64,000 nt of DNA, from contig JAFZQU010000038.1 of NCBI GenBank assembly GCA_017620255.1, positions 1 to 64,000 of the forward strand. The letters run 5' to 3'. The DNA is from Lachnospiraceae bacterium. Lineage in GTDB: Bacteria > Bacillota > Clostridia > Lachnospirales > Lachnospiraceae. The number at the start of each line of letters is the position of its first letter. The first letter of the stretch is position 1. Below the pieces are notes generated by a model. The model was not told the DNA's origin. It was given only the letters and a program-made list of their open reading frames with translations, and did not search any database. Made by a program: the position numbers and the translations under genes. This document shows positions 1-7,755 of the stretch, piece by piece.

Positions 1-69
1 ATGCTTCAAAGAAAGGGGATAATAGGGCCTCTATTTGACCGATCATCCGGTTGTCTAATGGCAGCATAA
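1..69 (+). other. Open frame entering at the left edge (possible gene end)
   Basis: A plus-strand frame is open from the first base and stops with TAA at 67-69. It would encode at most the last 22 residues of something that begins outside the window. It carries no recognisable motif. The only support for a real gene end is the strong hairpin that follows at 91-127, which would serve two converging transcripts. It may be chance. Confidence 0.25.
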
Positions 70-83
70 TGAAAAACCTTTCA

Positions 84-130
84 AAACGGAAAAGCGGGAG
101 CGGAACTCGAAGTTCCACTCCCGCTTTGTC
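84..130 (-). terminator. Strong hairpin terminator, probably bidirectional
   Basis: Arms 91-100 and 118-127 pair perfectly, then there is one C/A mismatch, then arms 102-107 and 111-116 with a CGA loop. On the minus strand the stem is followed by TTTTCCGTTTTG; on the plus strand by TTTGTC. It lies downstream of the peptidase lipoprotein gene. A second 9-bp hairpin (140-148 with 156-164) sits between it and the stop codon. Confidence 0.75.
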
Positions 131-173
131 TACAGTCTGAGCCCTCTGTCTTCTGCAGAGGGCTTTCCTGTAT

Positions 174-1916
174 TCACTCCACCGTGAAATGATATTCTTT
201 CTTCTGATTGTTCAGGAAATATGCTTCCGGCACCGATCTGTCGGCATTCAGATCCAGCGTAACCGTATAATCGCCCGGATCCCATGCTTCCACTTTTTCT
301 CCGTTCTGATTGAGGTTGATCAGATAGCCGTTCGTTTCCCCATCATAAATATGATCTTCGATGATAAACGTATCCCCGGCTACGGCCGAGCCGTCATCAT
401 CACGTACAACGCTCCAGTCCACACTGAGCCGCTTGTCTCCCAGGTAGTCTTCATTTAATACAACATCACCTCTGTTGGCTATAAAGAAGTTCAGGTTGAT
501 CGCATCACCGGATGAAAAATCGGTAACCGTCACATCATCCAGTGAGATACCGAAAAAATCATCGATCGCTTCAGTCTCACTTGTGGTAAAGAGAAGTTCC
601 GGCGTCATATCCACGCTGTTATATGCGGCCTGTGTCCCTTCCGTTTCCGTATACTCCGCTATGATATCCTCATGATACTGCGGAATTTCTGTCAGACTGT
701 AAAGCGCTGCTCCCTCCTCTTCGTCCATGTGGGCACCCTCTATCAGCCAATACGGAGTATTATTCGTATCTTCCGTATATTTCAGGTTATACACGGTTAC
801 GGAGTTCGGTCGTGCTTCCTTGGCCGCATCTCTCTGTTCCAGCGTCGGATTCTCCCCTACGCCGTCCGCCTCTGACGGCTTGGCGTCATTATCGGGATCC
901 ACGATCAGGATTGCTTTGTAGCGATCCCCGGAATTTCCGGCATTCGGATCCGTAATGACACCTATCGCAGAAACGGCATGTTCGGACGCAACCAGTTCTC
1001 CTTCTGTCAGTGTACCTATGGATGCCTGAAAATCTGTGGCATCACTGCCTTCCTGACCGCAATGCTCCAAAGCAGAGATTTGATCCGGATCCGCGATCAG
1101 ATCATAGCTGTTCATCAGATAAGAACTGACAAACTGTTTCATCAGTCCGTCATCCGGATTCCCGGGATCGAGCACATTTGCTATGGCACCCGCGCCGCTG
1201 TCACTCGGCGGCATATAAAACTCTCCCATAAAGAGGTAATCAACCGCGGTTGACGGATGGTCGACCCCGTAGTTTGAGATTTTCCGATTGTAGTATCTGA
1301 AAACATCGTCCTCGGAAGAAAAAGCACTTCCCGTGATCGGGTTCTGCAGTTTTTCAGCCCATCCGGTTACCCAAAGCATATCGGCAACGGCACCGGCCCA
1401 GCATTGATCGGAGTCATTATCAAGGTCTTCATCCGAATCATCATCTGAATCATCATCCGAATCATTGTCCGGATCGGCTTCCTCATCATCATACTTTTCC
1501 GCATCGGCAAAAGCATCATCATAGATCGTTAAGCCCTCAGTGCTCTCTGCATCGTAGTATAATGACAGCGCTTCAAGCATGGCATCCCTGTTCTCCTCTT
1601 TCAGGCCGAACATGAAAATCTGATAACTGTTCCCTTTTTGATTCGTAAAGGTTTCATTCACAGATACATATCCGGGTCCTCTTGATGCCTTGCTGTTCAA
1701 ATGTACCGTGTGGGCTTCCGCATCCGCCGTGATCGTACTGTCATCATCTTTTGCTTCGTCTTGCGGATTGCTCTCCTCCGGTTCGTTCTGTTTCGTTTCC
1801 CGGGGCGCATCAGCAGGACGGCCGCCGCATGCAGTTACAGAAAAGACTGCGATCAAAAGCACGGCGATCAGGGTCAGTATTCGTTTTATCCTCTTATTCT
1901 TCATCATTATATTCAT
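174..1916 (-). CDS. Secreted papain-like cysteine peptidase lipoprotein with acidic linker
   Basis: No close family name is assigned, but the architecture is readable. A lipoprotein signal ends at VTAC (Cys30), followed by a low-complexity region and a very acidic D/S repeat at about 145-170. A papain-like core begins at QCWAG (Cys172), with a candidate His313 in SEHAVSAIG and Asp340/Asn343 in the ILIVDPDND strand; this order (Q-C, H, D/N) resembles C39 and IdeS/Mac-type peptidases. The last 110 residues resemble a CARDB-like beta-sandwich. Only two cysteines are present beyond the lipid-modified one, Cys172 and Cys286. It starts 3 bases after the stop of the TlpA-like gene, so the two are co-transcribed. 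Several ATGs lie close together; the fourth or fifth codon fits the AGGA site better than the first. The substrate is unknown. Peptidase assignment is an inference from motif order. Confidence 0.7.
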   Translation of the reverse strand: MNIMMKNKRIKRILTLIAVLLIAVFSVTACGGRPADAPRETKQNEPEESNPQDEAKDDDSTITADAEAHTVHLNSKASRGPGYVSVNETFTNQKGNSYQIFMFGLKEENRDAMLEALSLYYDAESTEGLTIYDDAFADAEKYDDEEADPDNDSDDDSDDDSDEDLDNDSDQCWAGAVADMLWVTGWAEKLQNPITGSAFSSEDDVFRYYNRKISNYGVDHPSTAVDYLFMGEFYMPPSDSGAGAIANVLDPGNPDDGLMKQFVSSYLMNSYDLIADPDQISALEHCGQEGSDATDFQASIGTLTEGELVASEHAVSAIGVITDPNAGNSGDRYKAILIVDPDNDAKPSEADGVGENPTLEQRDAAKEARPNSVTVYNLKYTEDTNNTPYWLIEGAHMDEEEGAALYSLTEIPQYHEDIIAEYTETEGTQAAYNSVDMTPELLFTTSETEAIDDFFGISLDDVTVTDFSSGDAINLNFFIANRGDVVLNEDYLGDKRLSVDWSVVRDDDGSAVAGDTFIIEDHIYDGETNGYLINLNQNGEKVEAWDPGDYTVTLDLNADRSVPEAYFLNNQKKEYHFTVE

Positions 1917-1919
1917 TTC

Positions 1920-2660
1920 CTACTGCGCTTCATTCATGTACTGCTGGATGAACTCCTCCCATTCCTCCTCGGGATGGGCTCCCACATAGGGAGTATCGAG
2001 CAGCTGTCCTTTCGAATCCACAAAGATCGAGGTCGGAAATGCTTCCTGCTGCAAATCATTCAGGAAGTCCTGACCGGCGATCACGACCGGATAGGTAACC
2101 TGCGTATCAGAGACGATACTCTTGGCATCGGCGATCCGCTCTTCGTCAGCCTCTCCGCTGTCCGAATCCACGATATCGGTTGTCACACCGATGATCTCAA
2201 ATCCCTGGTCCTTGTATTTTCTCTCCAGTTCTCCGAGACCCTGCATTTCCTCGATACAGGGGCCGCAGAAGGTACCCCAGAAATTGAGCAGGATGACCTT
2301 GTTGCCGGCTGCCAGGTCATACATATATACAGGATTACCGTCAAGATCCTCTACGGAATACGCCAGGAATGTGCCATCGTATACTGAAGGGTCTAACGGC
2401 CCATCTTCCGACTCCTCATCCCCTTCATCGGAATCATCCTGAGCGTCTTCATCGTCATATTCGGAGTCATCATCATATTCGGAGTCATCATCATATTCGT
2501 TGAAGTCTTCGTATTGGGAATCATCTTCATATTCAGAATCGTCATCCTGGTCCGCCTGTGCCTGAAGATCGCCGGCATCATCATTTGCGTTCAGACTGCA
2601 GCCGCATACACAGCCAAGCACCATAAGCACGGATAATAATACAACAAGTTTCTTTTTCAT
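1920..2660 (-). CDS. TlpA/ResA-like thioredoxin-fold lipoprotein
   Basis: Exported thiol-disulfide oxidoreductase of the TlpA/ResA family, predicted to be lipid-anchored outside the membrane. The N-terminus has a hydrophobic signal and lipobox (CVCGC). A long acidic segment follows, made of repeated EYDDDS units that are encoded by near-identical 18-bp tandem repeats around 2445-2520. The thioredoxin domain begins near YDGTFLAYSVEDLDG and carries the redox motif FCGPC with the usual preceding LLNFWG strand, a cis-Pro region near EAFPTSIFVD, and a short C-terminal helix. The ATG at 2660 has an AGAGG site 9 bases upstream; the GTG codon just before it is also possible. It is the first gene of a two-gene unit with the cysteine peptidase lipoprotein, so a role in keeping that peptidase reduced is plausible but unproven. 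Confidence 0.88.
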   Translation of the reverse strand: MKKKLVVLLSVLMVLGCVCGCSLNANDDAGDLQAQADQDDDSEYEDDSQYEDFNEYDDDSEYDDDSEYDDEDAQDDSDEGDEESEDGPLDPSVYDGTFLAYSVEDLDGNPVYMYDLAAGNKVILLNFWGTFCGPCIEEMQGLGELERKYKDQGFEIIGVTTDIVDSDSGEADEERIADAKSIVSDTQVTYPVVIAGQDFLNDLQQEAFPTSIFVDSKGQLLDTPYVGAHPEEEWEEFIQQYMNEAQ

Positions 2661-2730
2661 CACTAACTACCTCTTTTCATTCTTTGAATTTCTTATCGTT
2701 GATCCTGTTCAAAACAACGAATGCGAAGTT

Positions 2731-2760
2731 ATTATATCACATTTTATTCCTTTTGTGACT
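2731..2760 (-). promoter_or_regulatory. Extended -10 promoter for the TlpA/peptidase unit
   Basis: On the minus strand TGATATAAT gives a consensus -10 (2731-2736) with the TGn extension. The -35 region is weak (GTCACA-like). It overlaps the 3' end of the 19-codon ORF and lies about 70 bases ahead of the TlpA-like start codon. Confidence 0.5.
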
Positions 2761-2803
2761 CCGCATCTTCCTTAAGCTTCTCTCTGAATTCTTCAAAATC
2801 CAT
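2744..2803 (-). CDS. 19-residue small ORF with a strong ribosome binding site
   Basis: The ATG at 2803 is preceded by GGAGG at 6-base spacing. The frame runs 19 codons to TAA and encodes MDFEEFREKLKEDAESQKE, a charged and probably helical peptide. The beginning is reminiscent of the N-termini of a larger uncharacterised family common in Lachnospiraceae (start pattern M-x-F/Y-x-E-F), so it may be the stump of a deleted gene. It could also be a true small protein or a leader peptide for the TlpA unit, whose promoter overlaps its 3' end. Function unknown. Confidence 0.4.
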   Translation of the reverse strand: MDFEEFREKLKEDAESQKE

Positions 2804-2828
2804 AGTTTTCCTCCATATTCTGTTGTGT

Positions 2829-2843
2829 AAGCCCTAAAAATGG
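2829..2843 (-). repeat. Small GCCC/GGGC hairpin
   Basis: GCCC-ATTTTTA-GGGC on the minus strand, between the structured RNA and the GGAGG site of the 19-codon ORF. Its role is unclear. Confidence 0.4.
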
Positions 2844-2845
2844 GC

Positions 2846-2985
2846 ATAAAAATAGCCCCCGAACGCGTCGTACGCCGCGCCGAAGGCTTAGTAACTATAG
2901 TAAGGCCAAAGCCGAACTACCAATATGAATGAATCCTTTAGCTTTCGTTACAGGAGTGGGCTTAACAGGAGTGCCCTCGAAAGCT
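2846..2985 (-). ncRNA. Unassigned structured RNA
   Basis: No credible protein is encoded here, but the minus strand folds strongly. Arms 2978-2985 and 2940-2947 (AGCTTTCG with CGAAAGCT) close a domain that contains an inner GGGC/GCCC helix and two direct copies of ACTCCTGT. An AU-rich single-stranded stretch and a GGCTT/AAGCC helix follow. The 3' end is a GC-rich hairpin (2854-2888) in which AGCC/GGCT and CGCG/CGCG helices flank a symmetric TTCGG/TTCGG internal loop, and this is followed by ATTTTTAT like an intrinsic terminator. It begins right after the terminator of the upstream lipoprotein gene. A covariance-model search, including the large Firmicute RNA families such as raiA, would settle its identity. 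Confidence 0.5.
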
Positions 2986-2991
2986 TCCGGA

Positions 2992-3031
2992 CAAAACAAA
3001 AACAGCAGGGCTTTTTTCTCTTGCCCTACTG
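2992..3031 (-). terminator. Rho-independent terminator
   Basis: On the minus strand CAGTAGGGC and GCCCTGCTG form a 9-bp stem with an A-rich loop, followed by TTTTTGTTTTG. It lies 5 bases downstream of the small lipoprotein gene. Confidence 0.85.
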
Positions 3032-3035
3032 GAAG

Positions 3036-3542
3036 TCAGTCCGTCAAAAACCCGTTTAAAACACTTTTGACGCTGTAAAACCGTTCATGCTCTTTTCCGC
3101 TTCCGTTTCCGGCGCAATACCCACCGGATCTGTGATCCCCGATAGAAGTCACAACCTCTATATACCGGGTCGATCCGTCATATGCTTCCACTTCAGGCAG
3201 TTCTTCCGGCAGGCTCATAAAGTCACTGCTCTTAACCGCATCTGCAATGCTGTTCCATTCATCCTGAGAGATCGTGAATTCGTTCCGTTCACACTTATCA
3301 TCAGACGGGATCTCCCCGCCAAACAGATCTATACCTGAATCCGAATAGGGCGCGATCCTATACTGCTTAACCGTTCCGTCCGGGGTAAAAATATCCAGTT
3401 CCGCTTTATCCGTATCTCCGTAATTATAGACGCATCTTACTTCCTTCACATCATAATCGGGAGACTGTGGGGCACACCCATAAAGAACTGCTGAGCCTAA
3501 TAGCGCACATATGAATAAAACCACCCGCTTACCTTTCAACAA
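3036..3542 (-). CDS. Small lipoprotein of unknown function
   Basis: 168 residues with a signal peptide and lipobox LYGC (Cys23). The mature part is a beta-rich domain of about 145 residues with a GDTDKAELDIFTPDG stretch and two further cysteine-containing segments. I do not recognise a family. The start codon is TTG at 3542 (followed by a second TTG) with GAGG 7 bases upstream, which lies just past the stop of the acetyltransferase gene 9 bases before it. This suggests translational coupling in the unit C11 peptidase, acetyltransferase, lipoprotein. A strong terminator follows. Confidence 0.7.
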   Translation of the reverse strand: MLKGKRVVLFICALLGSAVLYGCAPQSPDYDVKEVRCVYNYGDTDKAELDIFTPDGTVKQYRIAPYSDSGIDLFGGEIPSDDKCERNEFTISQDEWNSIADAVKSSDFMSLPEELPEVEAYDGSTRYIEVVTSIGDHRSGGYCAGNGSGKEHERFYSVKSVLNGFLTD

Positions 3543-3551
3543 TATGGCACC

Positions 3552-4031
3552 TCACAATTCGTGATAATAGGGACAGATGTTTTCATAGTGCCCGTCTTTC
3601 ATGCGAAATCCGCCCGGTATCGTTCCAAGTTGCTTGAATCCCAGTCTTTCATACAAATGCCTGGCATGGATGTTACTCTCCACTACCGCATTGAACTGGA
3701 GAACTCTGAAGCCGAGTTCCCTGCCTTTCTGCAGGCAGTCCTTAACGAGCAGTTCGCCGATATGCTTTCCCCTGGACTCCCGGGACACTGCATAGCTGGC
3801 GTTGCAGATATGCCCGCACCTTCCGACATTGTTGGGATGAAGGATATAGAGGCCAAATACCTTTCCGTCTTCTTTGGCAACTCCCGTATAACTTTGGGAA
3901 GAAAAGAATGCAGCCCCGCTTTCCATATCCAGGGTTTCCTCCTGTGGAAAGGCTATACCGTCTTCAACTACCTCATTCCATATTCTGATCAGTTCGGGCA
4001 GATCCTGCTCCGTATACTCTGTAACGTTCAT
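3552..4031 (-). CDS. GNAT family N-acetyltransferase
   Basis: Acetyl-CoA-dependent N-acetyltransferase of unknown acceptor. The domain reads from MNVTEYTEQDLPELI to the end. The acetyl-CoA pyrophosphate-binding segment is SRESRGKHIGELLVKD, followed by the typical beta-strand LQFNAVVESNIHARHLYERLGF. I chose the ATG at 4031 because it has AAGG upstream and begins at the conserved N-terminus; an upstream ATG at 4061 would overlap the preceding peptidase gene by 20 bases. Substrate specificity cannot be read from the sequence. Confidence 0.85.
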   Translation of the reverse strand: MNVTEYTEQDLPELIRIWNEVVEDGIAFPQEETLDMESGAAFFSSQSYTGVAKEDGKVFGLYILHPNNVGRCGHICNASYAVSRESRGKHIGELLVKDCLQKGRELGFRVLQFNAVVESNIHARHLYERLGFKQLGTIPGGFRMKDGHYENICPYYHEL

Positions 4032-4041
4032 GACTGTCGCC

Positions 4042-6537
4042 TTATTCGTAATCCCTTGCATAGAAGTCAGGTTCTGTTCTCCACTCGCTTAAGACTCCGT
4101 CATCGGCCGTTGCGCCAAACACTGCGGAATAATAATTGTCTCCGCGCTGATCCGAGATCACGGCTGACATCAGATATCTGCCGTCCTTTAACGGTTCAAG
4201 TGTCAGCTCCGTCCGGTCCGAATAAGTGACCTTTTCGCCGCCTGCCGTTTCAGACTCTCCGGTCTTCAGATCCGTTATGATATAGAGCGGTTCGATCGAA
4301 GCGCCCTCTTCCAGTTCGAGCTTGGATCTGTTATAAGCCATGGTTTCCGTATCGGTGTCCGTCTTACGTATGCCCTCAAAAGTGAGTTCATCCGTATCAC
4401 GGTCACGTTCGATCAGCAGATACGCTTCTTCGCCTTCATAAAGTACGTGTGCTTTATATTCAATCGAAGAATCCGTGGCGGAAACGACTTCCACGCAGAG
4501 CGGGTTTCCGTTCAGGTGAACCCATCTTCCGTCAAAATCACTTTTGAGGAATCCTTCCCCATCCAGCATAGTTGCTTTCTCCATGCCGAGTTCGGTCATT
4601 TTGTCTTCATTCCTGTCGTATCTGATCAGTTCCAGTTTATGGTCGACGATCATGTCCTGTACTGTGTCGGATATGGGGACCATAAATCCTTCGTCATCAA
4701 ATTTCACCCTTGCATTTGCAAACTTCCTGAAATCCGTGACATCAAGTGTCTCCGGCTGTGCCTCCGTCATGGATGCCAAATACTCCTTCATATCATCCGT
4801 AAGGCAGCCGGCCTGCTTGTAATAATACAGCGTGGCGACATTTTCGTCTTCGCAGACATCATATACGTATTTCAGGAAATTGCTCAGGCCGTCGAACGTA
4901 TCCACCTCAGCCGGATAATAAACGGCGATCCCGGTCGAATCCGCACAGGATCCGTTTTGCCGGTGGTACAGTACCGCTTCATCGATCAGCGATCTGATCG
5001 CGCTGCACTCTTCCGGATACTCATCGATCATCAGATCAACGTAATTCCCCAGATCGATCGTATTCAAGATATCATGAGCCTCTCCGGCATAGCGTGTGGA
5101 CCTGTTGGCACAGCGTCCCGAGTATGCCAGCACGCTGAGATCGTCTGCCGCATCCTTTAAGAGTGTCTGCGCAAATGCACTGTACGCCTGATACAGCTCT
5201 TCAGCCTTGTTTGTATCTATGACGGAAAAAGTCACCGAGGTAAAGTGTCCGCCATTGTGGATGCCCTGCAGCATATAATAATCTATGAAGGAATCGGCGA
5301 TGTTTTGTCCGACCTTCGCAGGATGAATGCTTGGATCGTCCGTCATGGCCTGAAGCCACGGACCGTAATCCCAGCCGTCCCCGGGTTCTACTTCCTCGCT
5401 TACGCACAGATAATCCACAAATCCGTATAAGGCGTGTGTGACCTCGATCGTTGACATCAGGCATGCATCAAAACCGATCACATCAAACGGAGCGTTTTCG
5501 GCATCGGGTTCATAAACACTTTCAAGTGCCGTCCGGATATCATCTAACGACATCATACCGCCATAAATGGAATCGCAACCGTATCCGAACGGACCGCCGC
5601 CATGATTCCAGAGGACCAGCATACGATGATCGGAAGGATACTCTTTGTCGCAAAAATCAATAAAGCCGGCAAGCGTATCCGGATCTGAACTTTCCTCCAG
5701 GGCCGCATTGTAAACTTCCTTCATTCTTCCGTTGTGATACAGAAAACGCTGCGTACGGTTCGGATTGATCATGTCATTATCCCATTTTCTCGCGCCGCCC
5801 GTCTGGATCACCACCCTGATCCGGTCTGACCATCTGCCCGAGGTGATCTCTTCAAGATCCGCTGTAGCGGCCCCTTTGAACCCGGAAATGACAATATCGT
5901 CCATTAATGTTTTCTCAACCGGTGTGGTTGGCCGATAGAAAAAAGCGGGGAGCTCCAGTTCATTTTGAGCCAGTTCGCTTTTGTACCTTTCCAAGGCATC
6001 TGCTTTGCGGTCGCAACTCGCGTAGTATTTCTGCTCTTTTTCCCGGTCCGCTTCAAATGCTGTCAGGTCGGAAAGACGGTCTTCATCCCAATCCTCCAGA
6101 TTTGACCCGACCATATATACACAGATCGTCCATGTTTCGTCGGCCGGACAGGGTGAAAGTGCATCGATCTTTGCAGCACCTGCTTCATCAAGAGGCGATT
6201 CTTCCCGCATTGCCTCCAGTTCCGACTCATCCGGCGCCGAATAGTCCTGCGCAGCAAACATCACTTGAGCTATCAGGTTGTACGCATAGTTCATGATCGG
6301 CCGCCTGTTGATATAGATAATGACCGCAATGATCGCTACGACCAGAAGGATCGCTACCGGTACCTTCAGATAGAGTCCCCATACGCGTCTTGGCCAGGGT
6401 GCATAACGGTAAAACTCCTTCTGCGACTGTCTTCTTTCCTGTTTGGCAGCTTTCCAGAGTTGCCGTTTCTCTTTCCGTGTTAATGTTTCTTTCTGTGCCA
6501 CCTGCTCTTCAGGAGTGGTGATATGGTTGTCTTTCAT
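4042..6537 (-). CDS. Membrane-anchored clostripain-family (C11) cysteine peptidase
   Basis: About 831 residues. A charged cytoplasmic N-terminus of about 60 residues is followed by one membrane segment (VAILLVVAIIAVIIYI), placing the rest outside the cell. The C11 catalytic pair is visible: His in LVLWNHGGGPFGYG and Cys in IGFDACLMSTIEV. Family members usually cleave after basic residues and mature by self-cleavage. A C-terminal beta-rich region of about 250 residues follows the peptidase domain. Start chosen at 6537 because AAAGGA precedes it; the longer frame from 6603 would overlap the reductase gene by 22 bases. Immediately downstream of the free-methionine-sulfoxide reductase gene. Confidence 0.88.
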   Translation of the reverse strand: MKDNHITTPEEQVAQKETLTRKEKRQLWKAAKQERRQSQKEFYRYAPWPRRVWGLYLKVPVAILLVVAIIAVIIYINRRPIMNYAYNLIAQVMFAAQDYSAPDESELEAMREESPLDEAGAAKIDALSPCPADETWTICVYMVGSNLEDWDEDRLSDLTAFEADREKEQKYYASCDRKADALERYKSELAQNELELPAFFYRPTTPVEKTLMDDIVISGFKGAATADLEEITSGRWSDRIRVVIQTGGARKWDNDMINPNRTQRFLYHNGRMKEVYNAALEESSDPDTLAGFIDFCDKEYPSDHRMLVLWNHGGGPFGYGCDSIYGGMMSLDDIRTALESVYEPDAENAPFDVIGFDACLMSTIEVTHALYGFVDYLCVSEEVEPGDGWDYGPWLQAMTDDPSIHPAKVGQNIADSFIDYYMLQGIHNGGHFTSVTFSVIDTNKAEELYQAYSAFAQTLLKDAADDLSVLAYSGRCANRSTRYAGEAHDILNTIDLGNYVDLMIDEYPEECSAIRSLIDEAVLYHRQNGSCADSTGIAVYYPAEVDTFDGLSNFLKYVYDVCEDENVATLYYYKQAGCLTDDMKEYLASMTEAQPETLDVTDFRKFANARVKFDDEGFMVPISDTVQDMIVDHKLELIRYDRNEDKMTELGMEKATMLDGEGFLKSDFDGRWVHLNGNPLCVEVVSATDSSIEYKAHVLYEGEEAYLLIERDRDTDELTFEGIRKTDTDTETMAYNRSKLELEEGASIEPLYIITDLKTGESETAGGEKVTYSDRTELTLEPLKDGRYLMSAVISDQRGDNYYSAVFGATADDGVLSEWRTEPDFYARDYE

Positions 6538-6581
6538 TCCTTTTTCCTTTACTTTCGATCCTTTCCTTTTATCATCAGCCT

Positions 6582-7028
6582 TCAGAAATGATTCTCCATA
6601 CATTTCACGATCCTTTTCAGGCCTTCTTCATCTTCCGGCAGGAATCTTCCTTTTACCGGGCTGTCGATGTCCAGCACACCGATGATCCGGCCATCACGCC
6701 GGATTGGCAGGACGATTTCCGATGCCGAAGCACTGTCACAGGCTATATGCCCCGGGAAGGCATGCACATCCTCCACACGGATGATCCTGTCTTCCCTTAC
6801 GGCTGTTCCGCAAACACCTTTTCCGATCTGAATACGCGTACATGCTGTCTTTCCCTGAAAAGGTCCAAGCTGCAGTTCGCCATCCCTCACCAGGTAAAAG
6901 CCGGCCCAGTTTATATTCTCCAGTGTTTCGTAAAGGAGCGCCGATATATTTGCATAAACCGTGATATCCCATCCGGTATCCTCCGTGAGCGCTTCTGCCT
7001 GCTCACAGAGCATCTTATAATCAGTCAT
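6582..7028 (-). CDS. msrC: Free methionine-(R)-sulfoxide reductase (GAF domain)
   Basis: A 148-residue single-GAF-domain enzyme that reduces free Met-R-sulfoxide, a cytoplasmic repair step for oxidised methionine. The conserved cysteines are in place: Cys in GKTACTRI, Cys in GKGVCGTA and the catalytic Cys in PGHIACDSASASEIV. The INWAGFYL motif near residue 40 and the C-terminal LGVLDIDSP-like strand (IGVLDIDSP) are typical. Length matches the fRMsr/YebR family. It is followed at once by the C11 peptidase gene and preceded 6 bases upstream by a small membrane protein gene. Confidence 0.9.
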   Translation of the reverse strand: MTDYKMLCEQAEALTEDTGWDITVYANISALLYETLENINWAGFYLVRDGELQLGPFQGKTACTRIQIGKGVCGTAVREDRIIRVEDVHAFPGHIACDSASASEIVLPIRRDGRIIGVLDIDSPVKGRFLPEDEEGLKRIVKCMENHF

Positions 7029-7034
7029 ACTTTT

Positions 7035-7388
7035 CTACCCTGTTATGGCGAGGACCGTAAACAACGCAGCAATGACCGCGCCAAAAACGCCCACGCCGTA
7101 AACAATGATCTCTATGATCCCCATCACATGAAATTTTCTTAACTCTTCGATTCCCTCTTTTTGGGCTCTTGCAGAGAACACCGTCCCGAAAATGGCCATC
7201 ACAAGACAGGGCACCGTTGTAAAGATCGCACTCATTGTGCCTGTGAAGATCAATGCGACTGCAGTCACGTCGCTGCCTGTTGAGAAATAACTGACCGCCA
7301 TGGCTCCCAGACATACGGCCGTGAGGACGAAAACAACGGCCGGGATCAGGATCAGGATCTTTGTTCCCGTATATTTTTTATTATTCAT
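7035..7388 (-). CDS. Small integral membrane protein
   Basis: 117 residues with three or four hydrophobic segments (about 10-33, 41-68 and 90-115) separated by a short charged loop, ARAQKEGIEELRK. No family is recognised. It sits 6 bases upstream of the reductase gene and 34 bases downstream of the FakA-like domain gene, so it is likely in the same transcript. A role cannot be assigned. Confidence 0.7.
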   Translation of the reverse strand: MNNKKYTGTKILILIPAVVFVLTAVCLGAMAVSYFSTGSDVTAVALIFTGTMSAIFTTVPCLVMAIFGTVFSARAQKEGIEELRKFHVMGIIEIIVYGVGVFGAVIAALFTVLAITG

Positions 7389-7422
7389 AAACTTCTCACC
7401 GGATCCGGATAGATCCGTCTTA

Positions 7423-7713
7423 CTATCCCTTCTGTCCGTTTGACTGACGGATCATATCTTCCACTACGATATCATAGATCTCTCCGATCGAGTTGCAATA
7501 CTCAAGGACCTTCCATGGTTCGTTGGTATGGAAATGGATCTTGATAAGGTCTTCGTCTCCAGCCGCTATCAGGCTGTTTCCTTCAAGGTTTTCTGTGATG
7601 TAGTCTGCGATCTCATCCTCATCGAGATCCTTGTCCCTGCGGTCGATCAGTAGCTGTGTGTCATAACGGTATGCGAACTGATCGTCTTCCGCATCGATTG
7701 AATGTACCGGCAT
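7423..7713 (-). CDS. Stand-alone FakA/YloV C-terminal-like domain protein
   Basis: 96 residues that match the C-terminal domain of DAK2-type fatty acid kinase subunit A (YloV). The pattern is a strand LLIDRR, an acidic helix (DLDEDEIADYI), then GNSLIAAGDEDLIKIHFHTNEPWKVLEYCNSIGEI, in which the KIHFHTN motif and the G-E-I helix end are diagnostic. The kinase and middle domains are absent, so this is not the full enzyme. Free-standing copies of this domain may bind FakB/DegV-like lipid carriers; a DegV protein is encoded elsewhere in the window (37785-38630). Function is inferred from similarity only. Confidence 0.65.
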   Translation of the reverse strand: MPVHSIDAEDDQFAYRYDTQLLIDRRDKDLDEDEIADYITENLEGNSLIAAGDEDLIKIHFHTNEPWKVLEYCNSIGEIYDIVVEDMIRQSNGQKG

Positions 7714-7755
7714 GTTTCTTTCTCTCCTTTTCTTTTCTTATGATCAAACCCTGAT

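Noticed and set aside
30..75. tRNA-like 5' segment (GGTTGTCTAATGGCAGC)
   Set aside because: No matching anticodon arm, T arm or acceptor partner follows.
1420..1480. Short tandem repeats as a CRISPR array
   Set aside because: The repeats are 9-18 bp, contiguous, in frame and encode acidic residues; there are no unique spacers and no cas genes.
2846..2985. Reading the segment as the 3' end of a TnpB/IS605-type transposase with guide RNA
   Set aside because: The frame that runs through it ends early and has no zinc-finger or RuvC motif; nothing else of an insertion sequence is nearby.
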